Shown in pieces: positions 8,922 through 16,084 of a stretch of DNA of 64,000 nt (position 1 is its first letter; every line of letters starts with the position of its first letter). This stretch comes from Virgibacillus oceani. GTDB taxonomy: Bacteria; Bacillota; Bacilli; Bacillales; Amphibacillaceae. Where the stretch lies: NCBI RefSeq assembly GCF_014638995.1, contig NZ_BMFR01000007.1, positions 62,001 through 126,000 of the forward strand, written 5' to 3'. The notes under the pieces were generated by a model. That model did no database searches, had not been told where the DNA came from, and saw nothing but the letters and a program-made list of their open reading frames with translations. The translations under genes were made by a program, and so were the position numbers.

Positions 8922-9356
8922 ATGAAAAAATTTCTTGTCGTATTTTTTGCAATGCTATTGGTTGCTTGTGGAAATCAGGATAATGAAGACAACACAAATT
9001 CAGAACAGAAAAGTCAGGAATCAAGCACGGAAACACCATCAGATGAAAATGTATCAGTGAAATTCAGAAACCTTGACATTACTACACCAGAGAAACAAAT
9101 TGCCGTTAAAGGACAGGCTGCAGCAACAAATGATGTGTTCTATTTTAAGCTTTTGTACGGTGAGGAAGTTGCAGTTGATGAAAGTGAAGTTAAATTAGAT
9201 ACGAATGCAAGCGGGTGGGGGAGCTTTGAGTTAAAAATTGATATCCCTAAGAATGATCAAACAAAAGATCAAATACCCGTTCTAACATTTTATGTAAAAG
9301 ATGAGTCAGGAAAAATGGTTAATCCAAACTATGTTCCAGTTGATTTAGCACAATAA
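8922..9356 (+). CDS. Small secreted lipoprotein, unknown function
   Basis: This 144-residue protein has a type II signal peptide with lipobox LVAC (Cys16). An acidic Asn/Glu/Ser-rich linker (about 18-45) follows, then a compact beta-rich domain of about 95 residues with DITTPEKQIAVKGQA and a WGSFELKIDIP segment. It is probably lipid-anchored on the outer face of the membrane. I do not recognise the domain. It sits 26 bases after the YitT-family gene and shares a two-way terminator with the convergent Nfu-N gene. Confidence 0.7.
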   Translation: MKKFLVVFFAMLLVACGNQDNEDNTNSEQKSQESSTETPSDENVSVKFRNLDITTPEKQIAVKGQAAATNDVFYFKLLYGEEVAVDESEVKLDTNASGWGSFELKIDIPKNDQTKDQIPVLTFYVKDESGKMVNPNYVPVDLAQ

Positions 9357-9384
9357 AAAGACAGCAGAAATGCTGTCTTTTTTT
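9355..9384. terminator. Bidirectional terminator
   Basis: AAAAAGACAGCA (9355-9366), loop GAAA, TGCTGTCTTTTTTT. The T tracts on both strands allow it to serve both converging genes. Confidence 0.85.
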
Positions 9385-9646
9385 AATACCCATATTTTGC
9401 AAATACATCTTGTACTTTTGGTGACAATGCATCCCATTCCGCGTCAAATTGTTTGTTTACCGTAATGAAATTCTGATATCCGAAAACGTTATCGACACCT
9501 TCAAGCTGCAAGAGATCATTTAAAATTGCATATTCGCTCGTGTCTCCAGGTTTTACTGAAATACTATTTGTGCCTTCAAAAATAAGTTTATCTGTAGTAA
9601 ATTTAAGTGCATTTGGATTCGGTGTAGCTTCAGCACGTACTCCCAT
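9383..9646 (-). CDS. Scaffold protein Nfu/NifU N-terminal-domain protein
   Basis: This 87-residue protein consists of a single Nfu N-terminal (NifU_N, PF08712-type) domain. It opens with RAEATPNPNALKF, the diagnostic motif, and includes LLQLEGVDNVFGYQNFITV. It lacks the CxxC iron-sulfur domain of full Nfu, as do similar short proteins in Bacillus. A link to Fe-S or iron handling is likely but unproven. RBS GGAGGG lies upstream of the ATG. Confidence 0.85.
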   Translation of the reverse strand: MGVRAEATPNPNALKFTTDKLIFEGTNSISVKPGDTSEYAILNDLLQLEGVDNVFGYQNFITVNKQFDAEWDALSPKVQDVFAKYGY

Positions 9647-9781
9647 TTGTAATCCCTCCTAATAATACCTATCTAATTACATATTAGCAGAAATAGGACA
9701 AGGAAAAAAGAAATATATTAAGCTTTTTCAGATGAAGAAATTTATAATGATTTCGGTCACGGAAGAAATAAGAAACAATCA

Positions 9782-9819
9782 TAATAAAAACACCTTCGCC
9801 TATCTTGGCGAAGGTGTTT
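9782..9819 (-). terminator. Terminator after the small-protein pair at 9898-10242
   Basis: A 13-bp perfect stem pairs AAACACCTTCGCC (9788-9800) with 9807-9819. Read on the minus strand it ends in TTTTTATTAT. It lies 80 bases past the minus-strand gene ending at 9898. Confidence 0.75.
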
Positions 9820-9897
9820 CCGCTTGCCTTACGCAAAACCGTTTCATCACATTGTAAAGAATTGGAAATCACTTGAGCAAGCCATTGGTTGCGGATG

Positions 9898-10092
9898 TTA
9901 ACTCAATTGGTTTTTAGACTTGAGTTGTTGTTCAAGCTGCTGCAATTGCTGTTGTTCTTCGGGAGAGCAATTTGTATAGGCAGCTTGGATGGCATTTTGT
10001 GCTGCTTGCTTATCTTGAGCGTTTGAAGCTCCTGTTGTGTTTGTTAAGCGGTTGACGGCATCTTTAGCTTGTTGAAATAAATTATTCGCCAT
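9898..10092 (-). CDS. Small Gln-rich protein, DUF3813-like
   Basis: This 64-residue hydrophilic protein has the start ANNLFQQAKDAVNRLTN, a Gln-rich C-terminal helix, and a PEEQQQLQQLEQQL segment. The pattern resembles the DUF3813 family of short Bacillus proteins. Its ATG follows directly on the TAA of the upstream 49-codon gene, and its ribosome site GGAGGG lies inside the last codons of that gene, so the two should be translationally coupled. Function unknown. Confidence 0.65.
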   Translation of the reverse strand: MANNLFQQAKDAVNRLTNTTGASNAQDKQAAQNAIQAAYTNCSPEEQQQLQQLEQQLKSKNQLS

Positions 10093-10242
10093 TTAAAACC
10101 CTCCTACAGTGTGGTTATCTGCTTCCTCATGTTTTCGTTCAGCATCGGAAAAGCGTGATCGGTAAGGAAACCGTTCAGCATGCTGTTTAACTGAATCAGC
10201 ACCTTGTTGAGTAAATCGTTTTGATTTGCTCTTTTTACCCAC
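10093..10242 (-). CDS. 49-residue basic small protein with GTG start
   Basis: GGGAGG lies 8 bases before a GTG at 10242-10240. The frame reads MGKKSKSKRFTQQGADSV..., carries a HAERFPYRSRFSDAERKHE segment, and stops with TAA immediately before the ATG of the next gene. It is rich in Lys, Arg and His with no hydrophobic segment, typical of small Bacillus sporulation or stress proteins, but I do not recognise the family. A longer open frame covers the same bases in another register (10104-10289), but it has no ribosome site at its start and lacks the stop-start coupling. Confidence 0.65.
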   Translation of the reverse strand: MGKKSKSKRFTQQGADSVKQHAERFPYRSRFSDAERKHEEADNHTVGGF

Positions 10243-10267
10243 AACTGATTCCTCCCAACAAAATAAG

Positions 10268-10291
10268 AAGTGAACGCTTTGACGTTCACTT
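10268..10291. promoter_or_regulatory. Perfect 9-bp inverted repeat upstream of the small-protein pair
   Basis: AAGTGAACG (10268-10276), 6-base spacer, CGTTCACTT (10283-10291). It lies 26 bases upstream of the GTG start and just downstream of a possible -10 on the minus strand, so it could be an operator or a 5'-UTR hairpin. It has no T tract. Confidence 0.5.
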
Positions 10292-10342
10292 ATAGTATGG
10301 TTTATTCGTAATTTTATATGGTAGGAAAATGTCGGTAAGTTT

Positions 10343-11176
10343 TTAAACAGCTTTCATTTGCAGGTTCAAATATTTTTCCAAAAATGCACCGATTCCGTCC
10401 TGCTCATTAGAATCTGTAACGTGATTGGCAATGGATTTAAGTTCATCAATAGCATTTCCCATTGCAACACCTACTCCAGCATAATCAATCATTTCAAAAT
10501 CATTATCCTCATCCCCAAATGCAATAATTCGTTCTTTAGGGATATTATAATAATAAGCGATCTTTTCTAAACCAACAGCTTTATTCATCCCTTTTTTAAC
10601 GATTTCAATAATATTCCACGGAGCACCCCATTTGCGATGTTCAATCAATTCTGCATGATAATCGTCAAGGTGGCTTCTCAATTCATGGATATGATCTTCT
10701 TTTGGGTGGATTAATAAGGATGTAGGATCGTTTTTCAGCTCATTTTTTAAACTGCCAATCTTAAATGGCGGATCGTTTTGTGTTGTGTGAAAAATTTCAA
10801 TGATTTTTTCATCGTATTGATCCAGGTATACATCGTCCTTAACCTCTGCTAATATATTGTGGACATTCAACTGATAGCAAGCATCAATAATTTTTAAAGC
10901 AGTTCGTTTGGGCATTGGACTGTGCAGCATATCCCATTTGTCATCCTTAGGGTGATGGATCAGCGCCCCGTTAAAGTTGACCATTGGCGTATCAAGACCA
11001 AGTTCCTGATAATAATTAATACTTGCACGATGCGGTCTGCCTGTTGATATAACAACAATGTGACCTTCTTCGATTGCTTTTAATACGGTTTGCTTCGTTC
11101 GTGCGCTAATTACTTTTTTGTCTGTTAAAAGTGTTCCATCTAAATCCAAAGCAATTAAATGTTGTTTATTTTCCAT
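10343..11176 (-). CDS. Cof-type HAD-IIB family hydrolase
   Basis: About 277 residues. Motif I LDLDGTLL (nucleophile Asp) lies near residues 9-16, motif II STGRP near 43, and motif IV GDEDNDFEMI near 220, with the large C2B cap between. These match the Cof/YkrA/YwpJ sugar-phosphate phosphatase group; the substrate is unknown. The frame is open to a GTG at 11185, but GAGGTG sits 6 bases before the ATG at 11176, which I prefer. Confidence 0.85.
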   Translation of the reverse strand: MENKQHLIALDLDGTLLTDKKVISARTKQTVLKAIEEGHIVVISTGRPHRASINYYQELGLDTPMVNFNGALIHHPKDDKWDMLHSPMPKRTALKIIDACYQLNVHNILAEVKDDVYLDQYDEKIIEIFHTTQNDPPFKIGSLKNELKNDPTSLLIHPKEDHIHELRSHLDDYHAELIEHRKWGAPWNIIEIVKKGMNKAVGLEKIAYYYNIPKERIIAFGDEDNDFEMIDYAGVGVAMGNAIDELKSIANHVTDSNEQDGIGAFLEKYLNLQMKAV

Positions 11177-11437
11177 AAGTTTCACCTCGTATTACCCTAG
11201 TTTATAAGTGATTCTGGATAAAGTAAAGTATTATTAGAGTGGAAAAATGTTATGTTGAGGTTAAGTTTTGTAAAATGGAATTAATATAGAAACAATGGAA
11301 ACACATGACCCAGGATATAAAGATAGTTTAGAGAAAAGCAGCAATAACCTTTAATCATAATCATTCATGTTAGTTGCATTACATACCTATAAAATACTAT
11401 GATTAAGTATATATATTTTGACGAGAGGATCTTGATC

Positions 11438-12199
11438 ATGATAGGGGTATACCATAGAAAATTTAATGATATTCCGGCTTTGGTTGTTGTTGATTCAGAA
11501 AAAGAAAAAGAGGCATTACCTGTTGTTGCATATTCCCATGGTTTCACAAGTGCAAAGGAGCACAATTTACCGCTCGCCTATTTGCTGGCGGAAAAAGGGT
11601 ACCGGGTCGTTTTGCCTGATAGTAAATATCATGGGGAACGGGAAGTGGACATTTCCGCTATTAAGAAACAGATCTCCTTTTGGGACATTGTTATGCTGAA
11701 TGTTCATGAATTAAAAGAAATAAAAGATATTCTCGATCAGGAAGGACTTGTTTTAGATGAACGTTTTGGTTTAGCGGGAACAAGTATGGGAGGAATTACA
11801 ACCTCTGCTGCCTTGACACAGTACCCGTGGATTAAAGCTGCTGCAGTTCTTATGGGCTCGCCTAAGATTACTACTTATGCGAAAACATTAGTTGACAGCT
11901 TTAGGAAATTGGGAGATTTACCAGTTACCGAAGAAATGATTGATCAATTATTTGAAGATCTTAAGAAATACGACTTATCCAGACAAGCGGATAAACTCAG
12001 TAATCGCCCGCTTCTTTTTTGGCACGGTGAGAATGATTCAGTTGTACCATTTGATCATTCGTACACATTTTATGATCAAGCGAAGCAGCTATATAACAAT
12101 CAGGACAATATTAAATTCCTTAAAGAATCAAATCGGGATCATAAAGTAAGTCGCTATGCTATTCTAGAAACGGTTCGTTGGTTTGATACACATTTGTAG
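11438..12199 (+). CDS. yitV: Alpha/beta hydrolase, YitV-type esterase
   Basis: About 253 residues from the ATG at 11438, chosen for GAGAGG upstream (the frame is open from 11399). SHGFTSAKEHNLPLAYLLAEKG, split as SHGFTSAKEH and LAYLLAEKG, and the nucleophile elbow GTSMGG with the C-terminal PLLFWHGENDSVVP and DHK are nearly the same as in B. subtilis YitV. It is predicted to be a cytosolic carboxylesterase or lipase-like enzyme with unknown substrate. The yitW homologue follows, as in B. subtilis. Confidence 0.9.
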   Translation: MIGVYHRKFNDIPALVVVDSEKEKEALPVVAYSHGFTSAKEHNLPLAYLLAEKGYRVVLPDSKYHGEREVDISAIKKQISFWDIVMLNVHELKEIKDILDQEGLVLDERFGLAGTSMGGITTSAALTQYPWIKAAAVLMGSPKITTYAKTLVDSFRKLGDLPVTEEMIDQLFEDLKKYDLSRQADKLSNRPLLFWHGENDSVVPFDHSYTFYDQAKQLYNNQDNIKFLKESNRDHKVSRYAILETVRWFDTHL

Positions 12200-12310
12200 A
12201 TTGAATTAGAACTATTAGCCTGCAAGTAACATGATATGTGAGATAAATCACTTGAAAAGTAAGCGAAATATGTTTAAATAGGACTAGAAACAATTAGGGA
12301 GGAATAAATC

Positions 12311-12622
12311 ATGGATGAGGCGTTAAAAGAAAATATGATGGGCGCACTTGAAAACGTTATTGACCCCGAATTAGGCATTGATATCGTTAATCTTGGACTT
12401 GTATATGATGTTGATTTAAACGATGAGGGTGTTTGTAATGTTACAATGACACTCACCGCAATGGGCTGCCCGCTCGCAGCACATATTGAACAAGATGTGA
12501 GACGTGCGCTTTCAGATATTCCTGAAATAAAAGAAATAAATGTTGAAATTGTATGGAATCCGCCTTGGGGTAAAGAAAGAATGTCCCGTTATGCCAAAAT
12601 CGCATTAGGTATTCCTGATTGA
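12311..12622 (+). CDS. yitW: MIP18/DUF59 iron-sulfur assembly factor, YitW-type
   Basis: This 103-residue protein has VIDPELGIDIVNLGLVYD, split as VIDPELGID and VNLGLVYD, then TLTAMGCPL with the conserved Cys, and VWNPPWG near the end. These are hallmarks of the MIP18/PaaD/SufT-like family, which helps load Fe-S clusters. The yitV-yitW order is that of B. subtilis. A paralogue with a slightly different end is at 15764-16066. RBS GGGAGG precedes the ATG. Confidence 0.9.
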   Translation: MDEALKENMMGALENVIDPELGIDIVNLGLVYDVDLNDEGVCNVTMTLTAMGCPLAAHIEQDVRRALSDIPEIKEINVEIVWNPPWGKERMSRYAKIALGIPD

Positions 12623-12637
12623 TCATTCGAAATTTTC

Positions 12638-12672
12638 AAGGTTGATTCATTCAATATGGATCGGCCTTTTTT
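12638..12672 (+). terminator. Terminator between yitW and mobB
   Basis: AAGGTTGATTC (12638-12648) pairs with GGATCGGCCTT (12658-12668), using several G-T pairs, and ends in TTTTTT. Confidence 0.55.
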
Positions 12673-12699
12673 CGTATTAAAAAAATATGAGGTATGTAA

Positions 12700-13191
12700 A
12701 TGAAAATATGTCAAATTGTCGGGTATAAAAATTCTGGGAAAACAACGGTTATGAAAGAGGTTATTCGTTATTTTTCATCTAGGGGCTACAAAATTGGTTC
12801 GTTAAAGCATCATGGTCATGGCGGGGAACCTGAATTAATGAAGGATACAGACAGTTACCAGCATTTTGCAGCTGGTACGATGGCAAGCGGTGTCCAGGGG
12901 GAACATGTATCACAGCTGATACTGAACAATACTGAATTTGAAACATTAATCAGCATATATAAAATGCTGCCAATTGACATTCTATTTATTGAAGGCTATA
13001 AAAAGGCGGATTATCCTAAAATTGTATTACTAAAAAACGAAGAAGAATTATCGCTTTTGGACGAGCTTTCGAATATAATCGCAGTAGGGTCCTGGGATGA
13101 ACAAATTTTAAGAAATGTATCCCATCCAGCATTCAGCATTGCAAATATTGGATCCTATTTACCACAGCTAGCGGATTACATAACGGAATGA
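12700..13191 (+). CDS. mobB: Molybdopterin-guanine dinucleotide biosynthesis protein MobB
   Basis: This 163-residue P-loop GTPase-like protein has GYKNSGKTT at residues 8-16 (Walker A), the LKHHGHG motif, DTDSYQHFAAG, and DILFIEGYK (Walker B-like). These define MobB, which helps MobA attach GMP to molybdopterin. It starts a compact mobB-moaE-moaD set; moaA, moaC, moeA and mobA are not in this window. Confidence 0.9.
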   Translation: MKICQIVGYKNSGKTTVMKEVIRYFSSRGYKIGSLKHHGHGGEPELMKDTDSYQHFAAGTMASGVQGEHVSQLILNNTEFETLISIYKMLPIDILFIEGYKKADYPKIVLLKNEEELSLLDELSNIIAVGSWDEQILRNVSHPAFSIANIGSYLPQLADYITE

Positions 13192-13201
13192 AGGTGTTTA
13201 A

Positions 13202-13675
13202 ATGGGGAAAAACTATTGGATTACCGATAAGCCAATTCAGGTAAATGATTGCATAGCAAAAGTAATACGTCCAAAAGCAGGGGCGATTGATACTTTTATT
13301 GGAACGGTTCGTGAATTTACGAAGGGTAAACGTACATTGTATCTGGAATATCAGGCATATGCTGAAATGGCGGAGAAAAAGCTTGCACAGATTGGTGATG
13401 AGATTAATGAAAAATGGCAAGACACAGAAACGGCAATTGTCCACCGTATAGGAAGATTGGAAATATCTGATATTGCCGTTGTAATTGCAGTGTCAACACC
13501 ACACCGCAATGATGCTTTTGAAGCGAGCAGATATGCAATTGAACGAATTAAGGAAATTGTTCCAATCTGGAAGAAAGAGCATTGGGAAGATGGAACAAAA
13601 TGGATAGGTGACCAAAAAGAGAAGACATCCTATCAAGAAAAGTTACCAACGGAGGAGGAAATGAGCGATGATTGA
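13202..13675 (+). CDS. moaE: Molybdopterin synthase catalytic subunit MoaE
   Basis: This 157-residue protein has FIGTVREFTKG, LEYQAYAEMAEK, HRIGRLEISDIAVVIAVS, and the active-site region WKKEHWEDGTKWIG with the catalytic lysines. It combines with MoaD to insert two sulfurs into cPMP. Its 3' end overlaps moaD by 8 bases. Confidence 0.93.
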   Translation: MGKNYWITDKPIQVNDCIAKVIRPKAGAIDTFIGTVREFTKGKRTLYLEYQAYAEMAEKKLAQIGDEINEKWQDTETAIVHRIGRLEISDIAVVIAVSTPHRNDAFEASRYAIERIKEIVPIWKKEHWEDGTKWIGDQKEKTSYQEKLPTEEEMSDD

Positions 13676-13898
13676 TGTACTGTTTTTTGCAGAATTACAG
13701 GAAACGGTTGGAAATGAGAAAGTAAGTATGGAAGCAGATGGTATGACAGTCAAGGCACTGAAAGAAAAACTGTCTGCAGCCTATGACCTTAGCCTTGATC
13801 ACGCCATGATTGCAATAAATCAAGAATACGCCGCTGAGGATGCAATGATAACAAACGGGGATGTAGTTGCGTTTATTCCACCAGTAAGCGGCGGATGA
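13668..13898 (+). CDS. moaD: Molybdopterin synthase sulfur-carrier subunit MoaD
   Basis: This 76-residue ubiquitin-like protein ends in PPVSGG, the C-terminal Gly-Gly that is thiocarboxylated. It starts with IDVLFFAELQETVG. The start overlaps moaE by 8 bases, with GGAGGAGG inside the moaE end as ribosome site. Confidence 0.93.
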   Translation: MIDVLFFAELQETVGNEKVSMEADGMTVKALKEKLSAAYDLSLDHAMIAINQEYAAEDAMITNGDVVAFIPPVSGG

Positions 13899-13920
13899 GA
13901 AATTTAATTTAGTTTAATTT

Positions 13921-14032
13921 CGATCGCCGTCCGGGGTCACCAAGGGCGGAAGCGCCGAACTCGAGTGTAAATCGTGACCCCTCGGAAAGCGAAGTGTATC
14001 CGTGTTTGAGAAGCATCAAAATAGTTTACGGA
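13921..14032. repeat. Shortened derivative of the dispersed hairpin repeat
   Basis: The left end CGCCGTCCGGGG resembles the left arm of hairpin 1 of the 432-bp element. The right part (CGGAAAGCGAAGTGTATCCG and what follows, to about 14032) resembles the right arm of its hairpin 2, with the central portion missing. GGGGTCAC (13933-13940) pairs with GTGACCCC (13974-13981). It lies between moaD and the kinase gene. The phrase GAGAAGCATC is shared with the fragment near 63457. Confidence 0.6.
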
Positions 14033-14098
14033 AAATACGGTGCAAATGGCAATAAAATTTACGAGAAGAGCCCATTTATTAATAGAAGGTGTAAGCCT

Positions 14099-14920
14099 AT
14101 GAACCCTGTATTACGTCCTATACGAAAGGTTTATCAATTTTTCGCTGATAGCCCCTTTGGAGCGGGTACCATTATTGCGCATCGCTTTAAAGTTAATCAT
14201 TTGCTTGGAAGAGGAAGTTTTGGGATTGCCTATAATTGCATTGATTTAAATACATCAAAACATTATGTCTTAAAACAGCTTCGTCCAAGCAAACGTAACA
14301 ACGAGAAGGATATAGAGCTGTTTTACAATGAAGCATCCATTCTTCGCAAACTAAACCATATGGCCATTCCGAATGCACATGGGCAATTTACATATAAAGG
14401 TAACTATTTTTATATAATGGATTTTATTGAGGGATACAATGCTGAGGATATCCTGTTCGAAAAAAGGTGTCAGTTTGATGAAATGAAATCACTGCTGTTA
14501 TTCCGGAAACTTGTAGAAATTGTTGATTACCTGCACAATCAAAGGATCTGTCATGGAGACCTCCGTATTCCCAATGTTATATTGCAAGGGAATGCTCTTT
14601 TCCTGATTGACTTTGGCTTGGCGATAGATTTAGATTCAAATACAGGATTTCGCCAAACCAAACAGGGTAGGATGGAAACGGGGAAGGAACTAATGAAACA
14701 GGATTATTTTGATTTAGGAGATTTATTATTATTTCTGTTATATTCCTCATATCCTAAGAAAAGCAAAAAAGCTCTTCCATGGACAGAAGAACTTTCGCTT
14801 CATCCCTTAACTGCACAAATGCTTCGCAGGCTGCTCGGTATTGACAGGGAGTATTTGGACACTAAACAAATTCTTAGTGATATTGATGGTATTCTTATGG
14901 AAAAAACATACGAAACATAG
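14099..14920 (+). CDS. Small eukaryotic-type Ser/Thr protein kinase (YrzF-like)
   Basis: About 273 residues from the ATG at 14099, chosen for AAGGTG 9 bases upstream; a longer frame to 13994 would run into the repeat. Kinase motifs in order: glycine loop GRGSFG (37-42), Lys59 in YVLKQLR, Glu78, catalytic loop HGDLRIPN (152-159), and DFG (171-173). The catalytic Asp154, Asn159 and Asp171 are present, so it should be active. There is no membrane segment or PASTA domain. The size and HGDLRxPN form resemble B. subtilis YrzF. Substrate unknown. Confidence 0.85.
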   Translation: MNPVLRPIRKVYQFFADSPFGAGTIIAHRFKVNHLLGRGSFGIAYNCIDLNTSKHYVLKQLRPSKRNNEKDIELFYNEASILRKLNHMAIPNAHGQFTYKGNYFYIMDFIEGYNAEDILFEKRCQFDEMKSLLLFRKLVEIVDYLHNQRICHGDLRIPNVILQGNALFLIDFGLAIDLDSNTGFRQTKQGRMETGKELMKQDYFDLGDLLLFLLYSSYPKKSKKALPWTEELSLHPLTAQMLRRLLGIDREYLDTKQILSDIDGILMEKTYET

Positions 14921-14943
14921 ATGTACGCTCAAACTGAAGGCAG

Positions 14944-15114
14944 TTAACTGCTGCTTCTATAACCTTTTCGCTTATAACGATGGCTTCCACTGTATGGATA
15001 GTTGTGTTTGCGTCGACTGCTGCTTCCGCTTCTGCTGTAATGATATTTTCTACGACCACTGCTGCTCCGGGAATACTGCTTTATCTGTTTGAACAATTTT
15101 TTAAACTTACTCAT
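14944..15114 (-). CDS. Small Arg/Ser/Tyr-rich basic protein
   Basis: The ATG at 15114 lies 9 bases after AAAGGAG and opens a 56-codon frame, MSKFKKLFKQIKQYS..., ending in repeats of SRSSSGRRKYHYSRSGSSSR type. The strongly basic Ser/Arg/Tyr composition is like some spore-coat or nucleic-acid-binding proteins. It is convergent with the kinase gene. Low complexity makes the call tentative. Confidence 0.5.
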   Translation of the reverse strand: MSKFKKLFKQIKQYSRSSSGRRKYHYSRSGSSSRRKHNYPYSGSHRYKRKGYRSSS

Positions 15115-15283
15115 GATAAATAACTCCTTTCTCATTTCTATTATTTAGTTGGTTATACATTAGCATACCTGTTCATAAGAATCACGGTTTTTGTATGATA
15201 GGCAAATCAATCATTTTTTGGATGGATGTACCGGGAGAAGAAATGCTTGAATAGGCTAAATATATGATGGAAGGAGGTTAATG

Positions 15284-15712
15284 ATGTCTTCTTACAATTC
15301 TTATACACCTGGTTGGGGGTATTATCCCGAGGAAAGAAATAGAAATGGTAATTTTGGTGAAAATCAGGGCCAGAGAAACATAGGGGCAAACGAAACAAAT
15401 TCTGGAAAACAAAGTCAAATGGGGCCAAAATCGAACGGAATGGGACATAACCCTACTTTACAAAATAATACCACTCAAAAAAATGGCAATCTGCATGGTT
15501 ACCAGCCATTTGCCTATTCGAATAATTTGTATAATGGTACGGGATCAGAGATGGATTATTTAATTCGCATGATGCGTAATCTAAACGAACAATTAGATAC
15601 ACTGACACAATTAATGGCACAAAATAATCAATTGCTTCAAACAATGCATGATCAGGAAGATACAAAGTGCGTTCAAGGCAGTGGTGGAGGAGCGGTAATT
15701 GTAAGAATGTGA
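15284..15712 (+). CDS. Asn/Gly/Gln-rich protein, possible spore-surface protein
   Basis: About 142 residues from the second ATG (15284), which is 6 bases after AAGGAGG. Residues 1-90 are low complexity and rich in Asn, Gly, Gln and Tyr. A short coiled coil follows (about 90-123, MRNLNEQLDTLTQLMAQN), and the C-terminus ends with a Cys and GGGAVIVRM. There is no signal peptide. The composition suggests a spore-coat-associated protein, but I do not recognise the family. Confidence 0.6.
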   Translation: MSSYNSYTPGWGYYPEERNRNGNFGENQGQRNIGANETNSGKQSQMGPKSNGMGHNPTLQNNTTQKNGNLHGYQPFAYSNNLYNGTGSEMDYLIRMMRNLNEQLDTLTQLMAQNNQLLQTMHDQEDTKCVQGSGGGAVIVRM

Positions 15713-15737
15713 TGGATTAGAGGGATAAAAGCAGAAG

Positions 15738-15765
15738 GGAGCTTGAGAAATTAAGCTCCTCTATC
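15738..15765. terminator. Weak stem-loop between convergent genes
   Basis: GGAGCTT (15738-15744) pairs with AAGCTCC (15753-15759); T tract weak. It sits between the gene ending at 15712 and the convergent MIP18 gene. Confidence 0.4.
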
Positions 15766-16066
15766 ATCCTATTCCTAGCATATCCTTCGCATGATCAGAC
15801 ATGTTTGCCGGTGACCAGGCTGGCTCCCACACAATATTAACGTCAATTTCGCCAATTCCATCCATTTGACCAACACGATATTTTACGCCATTGGAAATGG
15901 TATCATGCATTGGACAGCCTGGTGTGGTTAATGTCATGGTTATGGTTACATTGTTGTCATCATCAATTTGGATACCGTAAATAAGTCCCAAATCCATAAT
16001 ATTTACACCAAGTTCAGGATCGATAACCTCATATAAAGCTGCCTCAATCTGTGTTTGTAACGTCAT
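15764..16066 (-). CDS. MIP18/DUF59 metal-sulfur cluster assembly factor (second copy)
   Basis: This 100-residue protein contains VIDPELGVNIMDLGLIYG, TLTTPGCPMHD with the conserved Cys, and WEPAWSPANMSD. It is the last gene of a minus-strand operon DUF2249-DUF2249-oxidase-like-MIP18 and starts 18 bases after the membrane protein. The context suggests maturation of an Fe-S or metal centre linked to that membrane protein (inference). It is a paralogue of the yitW product at 12311-12622. Confidence 0.85.
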   Translation of the reverse strand: MTLQTQIEAALYEVIDPELGVNIMDLGLIYGIQIDDDNNVTITMTLTTPGCPMHDTISNGVKYRVGQMDGIGEIDVNIVWEPAWSPANMSDHAKDMLGIG

Positions 16067-16084
16067 TAGAACAGTCTCCTTTCG

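Noticed and set aside
10104..10289. A 61-residue frame in the other register over the 49-codon gene
   Set aside because: It has no ribosome site and overlaps the better-supported GTG gene that is coupled to the next gene.
13994..14098. A 35-residue N-terminal extension of the protein kinase
   Set aside because: It is encoded by the repeat fragment and lacks a ribosome site, whereas AAGGTG precedes the ATG at 14099.
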